Part shown: one piece after another, positions 63,738 to 64,000 of the stretch
How positions within the stretch are numbered: the stretch's first letter is position 1
Layout: every line of letters starts with the position of its first letter
Assembly: GCF_020809045.1 (NCBI RefSeq)
Contig: NZ_CP078079.1
Span: forward strand, 1,984,001-2,048,000
Direction: 5' to 3'
Source: Pseudarthrobacter sp. L1SW
GTDB taxonomy: Bacteria; Actinomycetota; Actinomycetes; Actinomycetales; Micrococcaceae
DNA: 64,000 bases
The notes under the pieces: model-generated
The model's database searches: none
The model's input: only the letters and a program-made list of their open reading frames with translations
Told to the model about the DNA's origin: nothing
Program-made: the position numbers and the translations under genes

Positions 63738-63767
63738 ATTATACCGGCGCGGGGCCGGAACAGCCAA
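63738..63767 (-). promoter_or_regulatory. rbpA promoter
   Basis: On the minus strand, TTGGCT (63762-63767) is 18 bases before a perfect TATAAT (63738-63743). Transcription would begin near 63731, giving a leader of about 150 bases before the rbpA start. Confidence 0.65.
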
Positions 63768-63842
63768 AAGAGGGCCCGTGGCTGCACGGACCCCTCCTCG
63801 GAACCGGCAACGACGGTCAGCCGGCACTCGCGGTGCTGGGCC

Positions 63843-64000
63843 TTAGGGCTCCGACGGCTTGGCGCCAACCTCGTCGAACAGGCCTCCCGTGGACTCGGGG
63901 CTGGTTCCGCCGAGGGCGTTGCCGATTCCCTTGAGTGCCTCGCCGACTTCGCTGGGAATGATCCACAGCTTGTTGGAGGAGCCTTCTGCCAGCTTTGGCA
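63843..64000 (-). CDS. SPFH/band-7 family protein, C-terminal fragment
   Basis: The last 52 codons are visible; the rest lies beyond the right edge. The peptide LAEGSSNKLWIIPSEVGEAL (in parts LAEGSSNKLWII and PSEVGEALKGIG) is the typical end of stomatin/flotillin-like band-7 proteins in actinobacteria. It is followed by a Gly/Ser/Pro-rich tail ending KPSEP. Such proteins organise membrane microdomains and protease access. No further details can be read. Confidence 0.75.
   Translation of the reverse strand, partial: PKLAEGSSNKLWIIPSEVGEALKGIGNALGGTSPESTGGLFDEVGAKPSEP

Overview
The window is high-GC, densely packed actinobacterial chromosome, most likely from the Arthrobacter/Pseudarthrobacter group (Micrococcaceae). 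The grounds are a complete Pup-proteasome operon with a naturally fused PafBC regulator, the mycothiol ligase MshC, the RNA polymerase-binding protein RbpA, an actinobacterial GlgA/GlgC pair, a DUF4193 protein, and many GTG starts. This is inference from gene content; no 16S gene is present.

Left part (1-31.8 kb). The tail of a TauE/SafE exporter is followed by an rRNA/tRNA 2'-O-methyltransferase, the zinc-independent ribosomal protein L31 (rpmE2), a domain-permuted lipoate ligase, aminopeptidase N and a YeiH-type exporter. Next comes a three-gene peptide-modification cassette (circularly permuted ATP-grasp, alpha-E, transglutaminase), then a flavin-binding PPOX protein, a zinc-ribbon/SDR fusion and the divergent glgC/glgA pair. 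A fatty-acid block (acyl-CoA oxidase, TetR, thiolase, long FabG, MaoC dehydratase) has the layout of Mycobacterium tuberculosis fadE5-fadA2-fabG4-htdX, with a clear TetR operator palindrome in the divergent promoter. It is followed by a FUSC transporter, a serine hydrolase, a glutathionyl-hydroquinone-reductase homologue, an M50 peptidase, DUF4193, two GT9 glycosyltransferases, an SGNH hydrolase, a secreted HNH lipoprotein and a DUF808 membrane protein.

Scar region (30.3-33.8 kb). This stretch is full of gene fragments. An intact tRNA-Leu(GAG) at its right end and a tRNA 3' end plus terminator 1.5 kb to the left form a near-direct repeat of about 61 nt. The segment between them holds an excisionase-like HTH pseudogene, two small unknown genes and another coding fragment. 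It looks like a decayed integrative element.

Right part (34-64 kb). An M20 peptidase, an acyl-CoA dehydrogenase, an aldo/keto reductase, uppP, mshC, a PAC2 protein, a HAD phosphatase and a CBS-type site-2 protease lead into trmI-arc-dop-pup-prcB-prcA-pafA-FKBP-FKBP-pafBC-(small membrane protein)-tatA-tatC-helY. These genes supply the whole Pup cycle: Dop deamidates Pup(GGQ), PafA ligates it, Arc unfolds substrates and PrcBA degrades them. The order from uppP to helY resembles M. tuberculosis Rv2136c-Rv2092c. An amidohydrolase and a polyprenol-phosphate mannose synthase follow. Then an intact IS3-family element sits exactly in the loop of a 20-bp terminator hairpin that once separated the mannose synthase gene from rbpA. 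The window ends inside an SPFH/band-7 gene.
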